Assembly: GCF_024347635.1 (NCBI RefSeq)
Contig: NZ_AP025511.1
Location: 1,116,001 to 1,180,000, forward strand
Length of the DNA: 64,000 bases
Origin: Vibrio tasmaniensis
Lineage (GTDB): Bacteria > Pseudomonadota > Gammaproteobacteria > Enterobacterales > Vibrionaceae
Direction of reading: 5' to 3'
Both the position numbers and the translations under genes were made by a program. Below, one piece after another: positions 28,401 through 35,639 of the stretch (position 1 is its first letter; every line of letters begins with the position of its first letter). The notes below the pieces were generated by a model. That model ran no database searches, had not been told where the DNA came from, and saw only the letters and a program-made list of their open reading frames with translations.

Positions 28401-28493
28401 GTGTCATTAAGTCAAGATGATTCGTCAGGAGGAAGCTCCTCACTACCAATCCTCTTTATATTGTGTATGCTCTTTCGACTACGAAAGCAATGA
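25479..28493 (+). CDS. Secreted M6-family metalloprotease with GlyGly-CTERM anchor
   Basis: 1004 residues from the ATG at 25479, which begins a signal peptide (MRTKLICTFITAVIAVCSVQA); the earlier ATG at 25434 would bury it. A propeptide (~25-145) is followed by the catalytic M6 (immune-inhibitor-A-like) domain with the zinc motif H323-E-x-x-H327 (AHELGHLMLGLPD). A beta-rich middle follows, then an Ig/tandem-95-like module beginning near residue 695 ('EDTPFMLNLLANDIN') and a PKD/cadherin-like region. The tail is Ser/Gly-rich (SSGG), one hydrophobic helix and a basic end (RLRKQ): a GlyGly-CTERM signal cut by rhombosortase in type II-secreting vibrios. A likely surface or secreted protein-degrading enzyme. 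Confidence 0.88.
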   Translation: MRTKLICTFITAVIAVCSVQATTLPAPTWHTMTFIDGSTKELRLMGSQYMFWYQDHDGHLYVQGVDNQWYFAKYETSEKGGGSVVSTGVLASSDTEIPVESNIKNLKIDPIHINESFDSPAANHKRFTPMNTQRSHLNSPSKKRLTEQALLVIQVSFLDEQIENDFQSTIFGENQQSVQDYFLKNSYGNYKVVPAKENEGTKNDGVINITLDIDHPNCHSKSEKNCQTKLNNVFTKAYEALDVDFDLSLYDSNNDNSISAQELSVMFVFAGNDKSSGTRKTPTIWPHKYAHSTVEIDGKRISAYCLFADYQGDHQSTMGVIAHELGHLMLGLPDLYSYKHDGSIGHWGLMGGGSWGRKPTDQYAGETPVNMLAWSKEASGFLKPKVLSNNGSIEVGTIKGESVIHLDPYLKQFGPRAYVENRRKNDYDQALRGEGLLITAVNIDNQFNSSGPMQVQVFQADGEGLLENGFSSGDSGDVFPGRESVTNLSDDSEPSLTAITAGRKTDISITNIVSDDTKASFSLLVPNTNNKSSWVTSFGRTYPRYDANINVLGFPIDVVKGNQSIAGIHFYAKATSVAMPMFYRLVEYPYQSRFGNAVIDEQAARLLHRGIARQGGGQIIFDEKIKLGLGTKLIVLEIENGTPEYSTQFLDAYLGDGQRKSQFSGSISDYKTRGLSRGFGQNFPFAALFELPIDARPIAVDDMISTEEDTPFMLNLLANDINLPKPNNYSFEIGQKPMKGVIKDGTYFPKVDQFGRDSFTYRLVNKLGYETDFARVEVDIKPVNDAPKLTIDRLEVTSKPGEIVTFTVTDITDVDSSEHEIMWSQIQGPSLKLSGSRSKALQVTVPSDASKGERYRFTILVQDSSGGYAKQSVVLDVQRTEALLLGTKSLQVKYGDTIDLVPITNGANHTLSILEFPRSGIAKIVDSKIIYNAPAQRKLALYDTIRYKVLSADGDEWVGSFDIEVLPSVSNASSVSLSQDDSSGGSSSLPILFILCMLFRLRKQ

Positions 28494-29045
28494 TAGAATA
28501 AATTGAAATGAAAGAGCTATATTTATTAGTTCTTTTATTTTTTTTGCACACACATTAAATAATTAAGAAAAGGAATGCTCTGTCGCACTTCTTTTTCTTA
28601 GGTCACATTTATAGGTGTTTAGTTGCACTTAAGTGTAATCTTGATCGCAAAAATAGATAATAGTTAATTTGATTGTTTTTTGAGCTCCGACCTTGTGGTG
28701 AGGGAATATTTACATAAATTTCAACGATTTTTGTCAACCAAAAGGTGGAGAGTGCATAAGTTTTAGTTATAATTGTGTTGGTTGTCATTTGCACTAGAAA
28801 GGTGTTGTGTAAGGGCTTTGGTATGTGAATGACATACAAAATATGTTGTTTGTAAAAGCACATAAGGATTTGTGAATCAGTTGTTGGTTGTGGTGGGTGT
28901 GTTTATTTATATAGATGCATATAAACATTATTTATGAGTATATAAATAATGTTTTTTTGTATCTGGATGACACTATTGTTACTTTGACGCTGATTTTTAA
29001 TAAGAATAATTAATAAAATAACGCAACATCGGGGTAGTTTGCACC
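28494..29045. other. Long AT-rich intergenic region after the protease gene
   Basis: 552 bp without a convincing reading frame. There is one strong AT-rich hairpin at 28923-28957. The region could hold the protease 3' end, the LysR-fragment promoter and possibly an untranslated RNA. No -35/-10 pair or ORF is clear enough to call. Confidence 0.5.
28923..28958 (+). terminator. AT-rich hairpin with T-run in an orphan position
   Basis: A perfect 13-bp stem (AAACATTATTTAT with ATAAATAATGTTT), 6-nt loop, then further T residues. It is 430 bp past the protease stop and 88 bp before the LysR start, so it would end some other transcript or act as an attenuator. Confidence 0.5.
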
Positions 29046-29799
29046 ATGAAAAACGTCAACAGGTCTATCGACGTCAAATATTTAAGAACATTTTCGCACG
29101 TTGCTAAACACAAAAGTTTTACAGCAGCCGCTGAGTCTTTATTTATGACACAGCCCGCTGTATCTCAGCATATTAAAAAGATCGAAAGTACAATCGGGGC
29201 GAGTATTTTTGATAGGAAAGAGGGATTTTTACTCACTAAACACGGAAAAGTATTACTTGATTATGCAGACCAAACAATGTCTATGTACGAAAGATTGTTT
29301 GAAGATTTGGAAAAGGTTGAATTAAGAGATCAATTCAATATAGCGATTTCTGAATCTTTTTGCTTTGATATGGTTGAGCGTGTAATCAATGAATTTCGAA
29401 TGTTGAACAATATAGACTTGTCCATAAACAGCTTCACAAAATCCTCTTTATTAGATTCGTCTCGTTACGATTTGATTTTTACAATGGATAGGATTTCACA
29501 AGAGAATGGAAAATCGTATCAACTGAATACTGTGAACTATGTTATCGCGCATTCTAATTCACTTGACCCGCATGAGTGTTATCCGCAGAGAGTTGTTTTT
29601 TGTAGCTCCCTTCCTAAATCCTATGTACAAGAGATTCTCAACGATTATAACATTGACTCAAATCATGTGACGAGTTGGGTGAAGACAAGTTCATGCCAAT
29701 TCCTTAAAAATGAACTGGAAACGAATGGAACTATTTTAATATTTCCTGAATGGTCGATACGTCACAATAAATGCAAGACAATACCATTACGTCAAAAAG
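29046..29799 (+). pseudogene. LysR-family regulator truncated by IS3-family element
   Basis: The intact 5' part encodes about 251 residues. It has a typical LysR winged helix-turn-helix (~8-68, 'FTAAAESLFMTQPAVSQHIKKIE') and most of the effector domain. The reading frame then enters the IS at base 29800 and continues for only nine IS-encoded codons before a TGA at 29826-29828. Full LysR proteins have 290-310 residues, so the last 40-50 are lost, which usually unfolds the C-terminal effector lobe. DNA binding might survive. The tad locus nearby may have been its target (inference). Confidence 0.8.
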
Positions 29800-29861
29800 T
29801 GATCTGCACCAGAAGTTTTGGACACTGAGTTAAGTGAGTACAATCACTAACGAGGTGAACA

Positions 29862-30146
29862 ATGACAACTAAAAAAACACGAATCAAACATGCTCCTGAA
29901 TTTAAATCCGAAGCACTTAAGTTGGCAGAGAAAGTCGGTGTCGCTGCTGCCGCACGACAGCTATCGTTGTATGAATCTCAAATTTATGGATGGCGTAAAG
30001 CCGTCAAAAAAGATGCGAAAATCAGCGATAGAGAAAGGGAACTCACCACTGAAAATGCCAAACTCAAACGGTTATTGGCTGAGCAAGCTGAAGAGCTAGA
30101 TATCGTAAAAAAGGCCGCCACCTACTTCGCGAAAAATCTAAAGTAG
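29862..30146 (+). CDS. IS3-family transposase OrfA (HTH protein)
   Basis: 94 residues with the N-terminal helix-turn-helix of IS3 OrfA ('HAPEFKSEALKLAEKVGVAAAARQLSLYESQIYGWRK') and a C-terminal leucine-zipper-like coiled coil (~45-80) used for multimerisation. OrfA binds the IS ends. Near its 3' end the heptamer A AAA AAG (30107-30113) is a classic -1 slippery site. The -1 frame stays open into orfB, so a fused OrfAB transposase can be made. Confidence 0.93.
   Translation: MTTKKTRIKHAPEFKSEALKLAEKVGVAAAARQLSLYESQIYGWRKAVKKDAKISDRERELTTENAKLKRLLAEQAEELDIVKKAATYFAKNLK
30107..30113 (+). promoter_or_regulatory. Programmed -1 frameshift site (A6G)
   Basis: A_AAA_AAG in the orfA frame. Shifting back one base gives a frame that is open from here through the orfB ATG at 30161 to the orfB stop, which is the standard IS3 expression strategy. 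Confidence 0.8.
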
Positions 30147-30160
30147 ATTGCTATGAGTTT

Positions 30161-31012
30161 ATGCTCGAACACCTTATGCAATATAGGATTGTCCGTATGG
30201 CTAAGGTGTTTGGGGTTTCTCGAAGTGGGTTTTATTATTGGATTGATAATCGCCATAAAGTCACTCAACGCAACGAGCACCGAAAGCAGCTTGACAGCAA
30301 AGTTCGAGAAGTCTTTGATGATAAAAAGGAACGTGACGGTGCAAGGCGTATTCAAAAAGAACTTGAGGCAAATGGTAATAAGCACGATGTAAAAACCATT
30401 GCCGCGAGCATGAAGCGCCAGAGCTTAGTCGCGAAGGCAGCCCGTAAGTTTAAATGTACGACAGACAGCAAGCATAGGCTTCCTGTTGCCCCGAACTTGC
30501 TAGAGCAAGATTTTAATGCGACAGCACCAAACCAAAAATGGGCTGGAGATATTACCTATCTAGCGACAAGCGAAGGTTGGATGTATTTGGCGGTTGTTAT
30601 CGACTTGTACTCACGGCAAGTAGTTGGTTGGTCAATGAGCACCAGAATGACCGCGATTCTGGTCTGTGATGCGCTATCAATGGCATTGTTCCGTAGAGGC
30701 ATGCCCGAAGGGGTAATTATCCATAGTGATAGAGGTAGCCAATATTGTTCAAAAGACTACAGAGACTTAATCTCAGCCCATAATCTAAAACAAAGTATGA
30801 GTAGGAAGGGAAATTGCTGGGATAACGCCTGTGTTGAAAGCTTTTTCCACTCAATGAAAGTAGAAGCCGTTCAATACGAGCCGATAATGACGCGAGAAGA
30901 GATGCGCCAAGCACTTTTTGAATATATCGAAGTTGATTATAATCGAACAAGAAGGCACAGTGCCCTTGGGTATCTAAGTCCAGTTAACTTTGAAAAACAA
31001 TATGTCGCTTAA
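30161..31012 (+). CDS. IS3-family transposase OrfB (DDE integrase core)
   Basis: 283 residues counted from the internal ATG; the functional protein is probably the OrfA-OrfB frameshift fusion. The rve integrase fold shows all three acidic residues: D in 'WAGDITYL', D in 'IIHSDRGSQY' and E in 'NACVESFFHSMK' (seven residues before K, the IS3 D-D-35-E pattern). The C-terminus 'YNRTRRHSALGYLSPVNFE' is typical. No internal stop or deletion is seen, so the element looks transposition-competent. Confidence 0.95.
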   Translation: MLEHLMQYRIVRMAKVFGVSRSGFYYWIDNRHKVTQRNEHRKQLDSKVREVFDDKKERDGARRIQKELEANGNKHDVKTIAASMKRQSLVAKAARKFKCTTDSKHRLPVAPNLLEQDFNATAPNQKWAGDITYLATSEGWMYLAVVIDLYSRQVVGWSMSTRMTAILVCDALSMALFRRGMPEGVIIHSDRGSQYCSKDYRDLISAHNLKQSMSRKGNCWDNACVESFFHSMKVEAVQYEPIMTREEMRQALFEYIEVDYNRTRRHSALGYLSPVNFEKQYVA

Positions 31013-31039
31013 TGCGGTGTCCAGTCTAACTGGAGCAGA

Positions 31040-31411
31040 TCATCCTCTTACCTTTCCTACTATGTACATTGCGAAAACCAAAAAGCCTCCTAGAAAACCT
31101 ATACAAATCAACGCTACCGTAACTAGATTTGGCTGTATGCCAATGATTAAGGCACAGAGTAACTTCACATCTCCAGCTCCTATCACTTTTAGATACCAAA
31201 GTATAAAAAACACCACGAAACATAAAATCGCAATGGGTAGTGATGACATCAAGTAACCGTTATTTAACGCGACAATATTACTAAATATCAAAGCAATTTT
31301 GTTTAGGTTGTTTGGGATTTTTCTATGCCAACCATCAAAGAAGCATACAAACGACAGTATTAAAAAATTTGTTGATATTAATACAATGTTAACTAATAAA
31401 TCTATATTCAT
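31040..31411 (-). pseudogene. tadV: TadV/CpaA prepilin peptidase, 3' end removed by the IS
   Basis: 123 residues remain of an A24-family aspartic prepilin peptidase. It is a hydrophobic protein with both catalytic aspartates present: Asp26 in 'CFFDGWHRKIPN' and Asp81 in the GxGD motif 'IGAGDVKLL'. The stop codon TGA (31042-31040) is formed exactly by the first three bases of the IS inverted repeat, so the native end has been replaced. Family members are about 140-170 residues, so perhaps 20-40 are missing. Activity may or may not survive. TadV removes the leader of Flp pilin and TadE/TadF at a Gly. It is transcribed away from flp. Confidence 0.85.
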
Positions 31412-31621
31412 AGTTAGAGGGTATGCTCAATAAATTTTTATTTCAACAGATGTCGAGTTTATATTATTTATGGCTTTATAAATATACGTTATCTCAATGC
31501 CCAATAAATTTGTGTTATGTGTCCATAATAACTATTAATTTGATGTATGTTTTTGTATCAGGTAAATTTTCCTCGCAATTTCAATTAGACCAATGGTCAA
31601 CATACTTTTTATAGGATTATT

Positions 31622-31828
31622 ATGTACTACAAAACTTTAGCAAAAATGGCAGAACTTAAAATGAAGTTCGAAGATGATGTTCGTGGTGTGACTGCAGTTG
31701 AATACGCAATTATTGCAGTTGTAATGTCAGGGATTATATTAGCTGCGTTCCAGAATGACACGATATCAGGAGGAATAAAGACGGCACTTGATGCTGTAAA
31801 AGCTGATTTAGTAAAAGCTAGTAAGTAG
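31622..31828 (+). CDS. flp: Flp-type type IVc prepilin
   Basis: 68 residues. A positively charged leader (~22 residues, ending VRG) precedes the Flp processing site 'G-VTAVEYAIIAVVMSGII', with the essential Glu at +5 and a following Tyr. The mature pilin is thus ~46 residues and almost all hydrophobic helix. It polymerises into the thin bundle-forming Tad pilus that mediates attachment and biofilm. It is the first gene of the tad operon and is followed by a hairpin that should uncouple its mRNA level from the downstream genes. Confidence 0.93.
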   Translation: MYYKTLAKMAELKMKFEDDVRGVTAVEYAIIAVVMSGIILAAFQNDTISGGIKTALDAVKADLVKASK

Positions 31829-31848
31829 TTGAAATATAATAATCTATA

Positions 31849-31870
31849 AGGGGCTTTCGCCCCTATTTTG
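31849..31870 (+). terminator. Attenuator hairpin between flp and rcpC
   Basis: AGGGGC/GCCCCT around the stable TTTC loop, followed by ATTTTG, 20 bp after the flp stop and just before the rcpC ATG at 31879. It is placed to terminate most transcripts after flp and let a fraction proceed into the machinery genes. Confidence 0.65.
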
Positions 31871-31878
31871 GGCTTGAT

Positions 31879-32655
31879 ATGAACAGAATAATCATTCTTC
31901 TTTTTGTTGCTTTATCTATTTTTTCAACGCTGATTTATATTAATGTTAACTATATTTCAACTGACGAAGAACCACTGGAGGTTCACGAGAAAGAAGAACC
32001 TAAAGTCAGTATTTTAGTTACTCAAAAAGAAATTAGACGTTCTCAACCTTTAACCCCCAAGTATTATGAACAGAAGTTTGTTCACATATCTGATTTAGAT
32101 GGTTACTACTATACGTTAGAAGACGATTTGGTTGTTAAACCTGGTGCTCTTTTTAAAGAGGACATCAGTAAAGGTACTTATTTAACACAAGATATGATCT
32201 CCAACCCGGGAGACCGAGATTATATGTACTTGTCACTAAATGATGGTGAATTACCTTATTTTTATGAAGTGACAGGTATTGGAGTCGTACAAACTGCAAC
32301 TCTTACCCCTGGCGATAAAGTGAGTTTTGTGTCAACAACTTCTTCAAAATCAAATCTTGTTGAGAATGGGTATGGTGATATTGGCGATCTAGTTAGCCGA
32401 GTAATTATCAGTGGAGCGCGTGTTTTACAGGTAATAAAAGGCAGTAAAGATAGTGACTCCGAAGATGCCGATGATAAGAAATACAGTTTAGTTATTGCAT
32501 TGAATATGCGGAGTGTTTTGAAGCTAGAAATGGCTCAAAAAATTGGTGATGTGAATATTATTCCATCTGAAATAGAAAACCGATATTTATCTATCCGAAG
32601 TAGCGACCTTTTAGAAACTCAGTTTGGTGTCAGAGAATTACGTGGTAAGGAATAA
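31879..32655 (+). CDS. rcpC: RcpC/CpaB Flp pilus assembly protein
   Basis: 258 residues. An N-terminal membrane helix (~4-25) is followed by a periplasmic SAF/CpaB domain (~50-115, with 'EIRRSQPLTPKYYEQ') and an RcpC-like beta domain. CpaB/RcpC proteins sit in the periplasm and associate with the secretin; in Aggregatibacter RcpC affects pilin modification. The stop is one base before the rcpA ATG. It is the first machinery gene after the flp attenuator. Confidence 0.85.
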   Translation: MNRIIILLFVALSIFSTLIYINVNYISTDEEPLEVHEKEEPKVSILVTQKEIRRSQPLTPKYYEQKFVHISDLDGYYYTLEDDLVVKPGALFKEDISKGTYLTQDMISNPGDRDYMYLSLNDGELPYFYEVTGIGVVQTATLTPGDKVSFVSTTSSKSNLVENGYGDIGDLVSRVIISGARVLQVIKGSKDSDSEDADDKKYSLVIALNMRSVLKLEMAQKIGDVNIIPSEIENRYLSIRSSDLLETQFGVRELRGKE

Positions 32656-32656
32656 C

Positions 32657-33982
32657 ATGACTTTAAAGAAGAAAAATATAGCCTTGCTATTGTGCGGGAT
32701 TCTTTCATGTCCATTGCTCGCATCAGAATTAATGAACTTGGATCAAGGCGCTGCGAAAACCATTAATTTGAAGAGACAGATATCGACGGTGTTTGTCGCG
32801 AATCAAGAAATAGCAGACTACAAAATTATCGATGAAAATAAGGTTGTAGTTTATGGCGTTGGCCAAGGGACCACCTCGGTGATTGTTTATGATCGCGGTG
32901 GAAACGAAATTTATAACGCAGAATTGGTAGTCAACCAAAGTTTAAGACTCTTGAAGCAAACACTCATTGCTAGATTCCCTGATGAAAACGTTGTGGTTTC
33001 CAATGTAGGTGACCAAGTTGTATTAGATGGCATTGTCGGTAGTGAAGAGATTAAACAAAAAATCAATCGACTTGTTGGTGAGATGTTGAAGAAAGATCGC
33101 CGCCGTGCAGCTTATGAACTAAAGGATGCGGACGGTGAAGCCTTAGACGAGCTAGAGTACACGGCAAAGTACAACTACGATCAAGTCATTAATAACTTGA
33201 AAGTACTCACTACTGAGCAGATCAATGTCAAGCTGACGGTCGCGGAAGTATCTAGCTCATTTTTGACAGAATTAGGTGTTACTTATAGCGATAGTGGTGA
33301 TCCGGGTACTTTTGTAAATAAGCTACTTGATTTTACGGCTCAAGATATCGTTTCAGTTATTTCCGCTAGTGGTGATGACAAAATCGGGCGTGTATTGGCC
33401 GAGCCCAACCTTTCTGTTATTTCAGGTGAGCAGGCTAGTTTCCTAGCCGGTGGCGAGATACCAATTGCTGTCAGAGATGAAGACGGGATTACCATTTCTT
33501 ATAAAGAATACGGCGTTAAGTTGGCCATGGTTGCAAAGGTAACTGACACAGAGAATATTCGCCTAACCTTGATCCCAGAGGTTAGCTCGATTGATGAATC
33601 AAACAAAACCACGACAGGCTTAATTTCTGTGCCTTCTTTACGAACTCGACGAGCTCAAACAACGGTTCACTTGAAAGATGGGCAAAGCTTTGTTTTGGCG
33701 GGGCTATTGACATCGGAAGAGCGAGAATCATTAACCAAGATTCCAATTTTGGGAGATATTCCAATTCTAGGCGCGCTGTTTAGCCACTCTTCCACCAATC
33801 GTTCCAAGACTGAATTGATCATTGTTGCGACTGTTAACTTGGTTGATCCGGTCGAGCAAGAGCAGGTCAAATTGCCAAGCTTTAGACGTACAAGTGATCT
33901 TGAACGACTCCTTAAAATTGATCTTTCGGAACTTGATGAACCAGAACTTGAAAACACGATAAACCAAGGAGGATTCAACTGA
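32657..33982 (+). CDS. rcpA: RcpA/CpaC secretin (outer membrane pore)
   Basis: 441 residues from the ATG at 32657 (AAGGA upstream). The frame extends upstream into rcpC, but the signal peptide (KKKNIALLLCGILSCPLLAS) fixes the start. It has an N-terminal pilus N-domain (~25-95), a BON-like region (~100-150) and the secretin channel domain (~230-410, with 'GRVLAEPNLSVISGEQASFLAGGEIPI' and 'LPILGDIPILGALF'-like end). It forms the outer-membrane ring through which the Tad pilus exits. The stop overlaps the next ATG. Confidence 0.92.
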   Translation: MTLKKKNIALLLCGILSCPLLASELMNLDQGAAKTINLKRQISTVFVANQEIADYKIIDENKVVVYGVGQGTTSVIVYDRGGNEIYNAELVVNQSLRLLKQTLIARFPDENVVVSNVGDQVVLDGIVGSEEIKQKINRLVGEMLKKDRRRAAYELKDADGEALDELEYTAKYNYDQVINNLKVLTTEQINVKLTVAEVSSSFLTELGVTYSDSGDPGTFVNKLLDFTAQDIVSVISASGDDKIGRVLAEPNLSVISGEQASFLAGGEIPIAVRDEDGITISYKEYGVKLAMVAKVTDTENIRLTLIPEVSSIDESNKTTTGLISVPSLRTRRAQTTVHLKDGQSFVLAGLLTSEERESLTKIPILGDIPILGALFSHSSTNRSKTELIIVATVNLVDPVEQEQVKLPSFRRTSDLERLLKIDLSELDEPELENTINQGGFN

Positions 33983-34443
33983 TGAGATGGATCGTTATCA
34001 CTTTAATCGCTCTTATTACTTCTGCTTGTTCTCATGTTGATACTTCGAACTCTAGTGTGATTGAGCAATTGGAAGAGCGTTTTGAATTTGATATGGCGAG
34101 TAGCGAAGATTCAATCTCTCGCTCGGTGGCCTTTATTCGAGAACTCAATGCGAGAGAACCTAAGGCGACGTTCTACGTCAAATATAAACCGGATGCGAGT
34201 GATTTTGTTGCTAAATTACGAGATCGATTTAAGTCGGAATCTATTGCAAAAGACAGATATAAAATCGAACTTTCCGATCATGACCAAGAAAAAAACATCT
34301 TAATTATAGGTCGATATGTCCGAATTAAAAGCAGTGACTGTGGAGTGATGGTGTTCTCGAAAAGGGAAGAGTATCAATTTGGTTGTAGCGTTGAGCATAA
34401 CCGAAACATCAGCTTGGTTAACCCAATTAAGAAGGCGAAATAG
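33982..34443 (+). CDS. Small lipoprotein at the rcpB position
   Basis: 153 residues with a lipoprotein signal (ALITSAC, lipidated Cys16). The mature domain is charged, with a predicted alpha/beta fold and two further Cys residues (SSDCGVMV, FGCSVEH). It sits between the secretin and tadZ, the place of rcpB/cpaD in other Tad loci, and overlaps the rcpA stop as TGATG. RcpB/CpaD helps secretin assembly. The sequence is too divergent for me to assert homology, so the assignment rests on position and lipidation. Confidence 0.6.
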   Translation: MRWIVITLIALITSACSHVDTSNSSVIEQLEERFEFDMASSEDSISRSVAFIRELNAREPKATFYVKYKPDASDFVAKLRDRFKSESIAKDRYKIELSDHDQEKNILIIGRYVRIKSSDCGVMVFSKREEYQFGCSVEHNRNISLVNPIKKAK

Positions 34444-34445
34444 TA

Positions 34446-35639
34446 ATGGACTTGGATATCTTGTTTCGTAATTCGTCGTCGAAAGTGAAGTCGACGGTTG
34501 AGGCTACCGATCTCATTGTGTCTGATGATAATACCCTAACTGAATCTATCAATGATTTGTACGCTATTGAAGGTTTCCCTAAACCACTTGAAGTCACCGA
34601 TATTGATTTAGATGGTGTTTGGAATCAGTCAAACATTAAGCTTAATCATGTTGTTCTGGATCTTCGTAGTGCCTCAAACGTTATAGAGCAAGTCTCTGAG
34701 ATTTCGATTCGTTTAGATGTGAATATATCTTTGCTTGTTCTCTGTGATGTTGATTCTATAAAACTGCGTAACCAAGTGCATGCATTAGGCGCTAGTTATG
34801 TTCTGTGGGATCCAGAACTTGATTCATTACTTGCGGCAATTAAATCGACGCAAGAAGGTGAAAGCACCGTCAAAAAAACGCGTGTAGCCAAACGTATATT
34901 AGTTTTGGGTACCAAAGGCGGTATTGGAGTATCTTGCGTAAGTTCTGTGTTAGCACACTCCTTAGCAGAGCAAGCAAATCTAAAGACACTCTTGGTGGAT
35001 CATGATTCAGGAGCGCTAAATAGTGACATTTATATTGGTGTAAAAGGCTTGAAAGCCAAGCACAACAGTATAGATTTGAATCAGATCGATATCGACAGTG
35101 CGATAGCTAAGACCTATGTACATGGTGTGAAAGATAAGCTTGATTACTTGGTATTAGAGAAAAATGTTGCTTGCCTTACAGATCACGCATCTACATTGTA
35201 CAACCTTTCCAATCAACTCATTGATCAATATAACTTTATTATCGATTCGGCGCCCTTATCTTGCTATGAAGAGATGCATGATCAGGAGCTATCAGATAAG
35301 TATCACCGCATCTTTATTGTTTGCGAACCTTCGGTTTCTTCACTGCGTTCTTACAACTCTTTGAAGAAGAAGATCGGGAAATCTGAACACCAAATCATCT
35401 TCAACCTTAATCGGCCAGCGAAAGACTTCATGATGACACTCGCGAGTGCGAAAGAGAGAATCAAAGCCAAAGATAGCATTGATTTCATGTACGAGCCGTC
35501 GCTAGAAAAAATTGTGGTACAGCAGGGTATTAATGAGTTGCTTAAATCTAAATCTGCCACTGCCGTTCTAACTATGGTTGCCACGTTGACTGGCAAGAAA
35601 ATTAAAACTAAATCACGTTTCAGTTTGTTTAGAAAATGA
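34446..35639 (+). CDS. tadZ: TadZ/CpaE localisation ATPase-like protein
   Basis: 397 residues. An N-terminal receiver-like domain (~20-130) precedes a ParA/MinD-fold domain (~150-390). The P-loop is atypical: 'GTKGGIGVSC' lacks the usual second lysine/threonine (KGGxGKT), so ATP hydrolysis may be weak or absent, as noted for several TadZ proteins. TadZ/CpaE places the Tad apparatus at a cell pole or other site. The stop overlaps the tadA start by four bases (ATGA). Confidence 0.85.
   Translation: MDLDILFRNSSSKVKSTVEATDLIVSDDNTLTESINDLYAIEGFPKPLEVTDIDLDGVWNQSNIKLNHVVLDLRSASNVIEQVSEISIRLDVNISLLVLCDVDSIKLRNQVHALGASYVLWDPELDSLLAAIKSTQEGESTVKKTRVAKRILVLGTKGGIGVSCVSSVLAHSLAEQANLKTLLVDHDSGALNSDIYIGVKGLKAKHNSIDLNQIDIDSAIAKTYVHGVKDKLDYLVLEKNVACLTDHASTLYNLSNQLIDQYNFIIDSAPLSCYEEMHDQELSDKYHRIFIVCEPSVSSLRSYNSLKKKIGKSEHQIIFNLNRPAKDFMMTLASAKERIKAKDSIDFMYEPSLEKIVVQQGINELLKSKSATAVLTMVATLTGKKIKTKSRFSLFRK

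Larger units (their letters stand above)
29800..31042 (+). mobile_element. IS3-family insertion sequence (1243 bp)
   Basis: The ends are imperfect inverted repeats: TGATCTGCACCAG...GGACAC on the left and TGATCTGCTCCAG...GGACAC read inward from the right, with TG/CA termini typical of IS3. Two overlapping-frame genes, orfA and orfB, fill it. The 3-bp flanks are AAG on the left and TCC on the right, so no target-site duplication is visible. Both neighbouring genes are broken at exactly these borders. This points to an IS-adjacent deletion or recombination between two copies after insertion. Confidence 0.93.

Noticed and set aside
28609..28863. 84-codon minus-strand frame in the gap after the protease gene
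   Set aside because: AT-rich, no ribosome site, no recognisable domain or signal.
31423..31614. 63-codon plus-strand frame upstream of flp
   Set aside because: It lies in the flp/tadV promoter region, is AT-rich and has no recognisable features.
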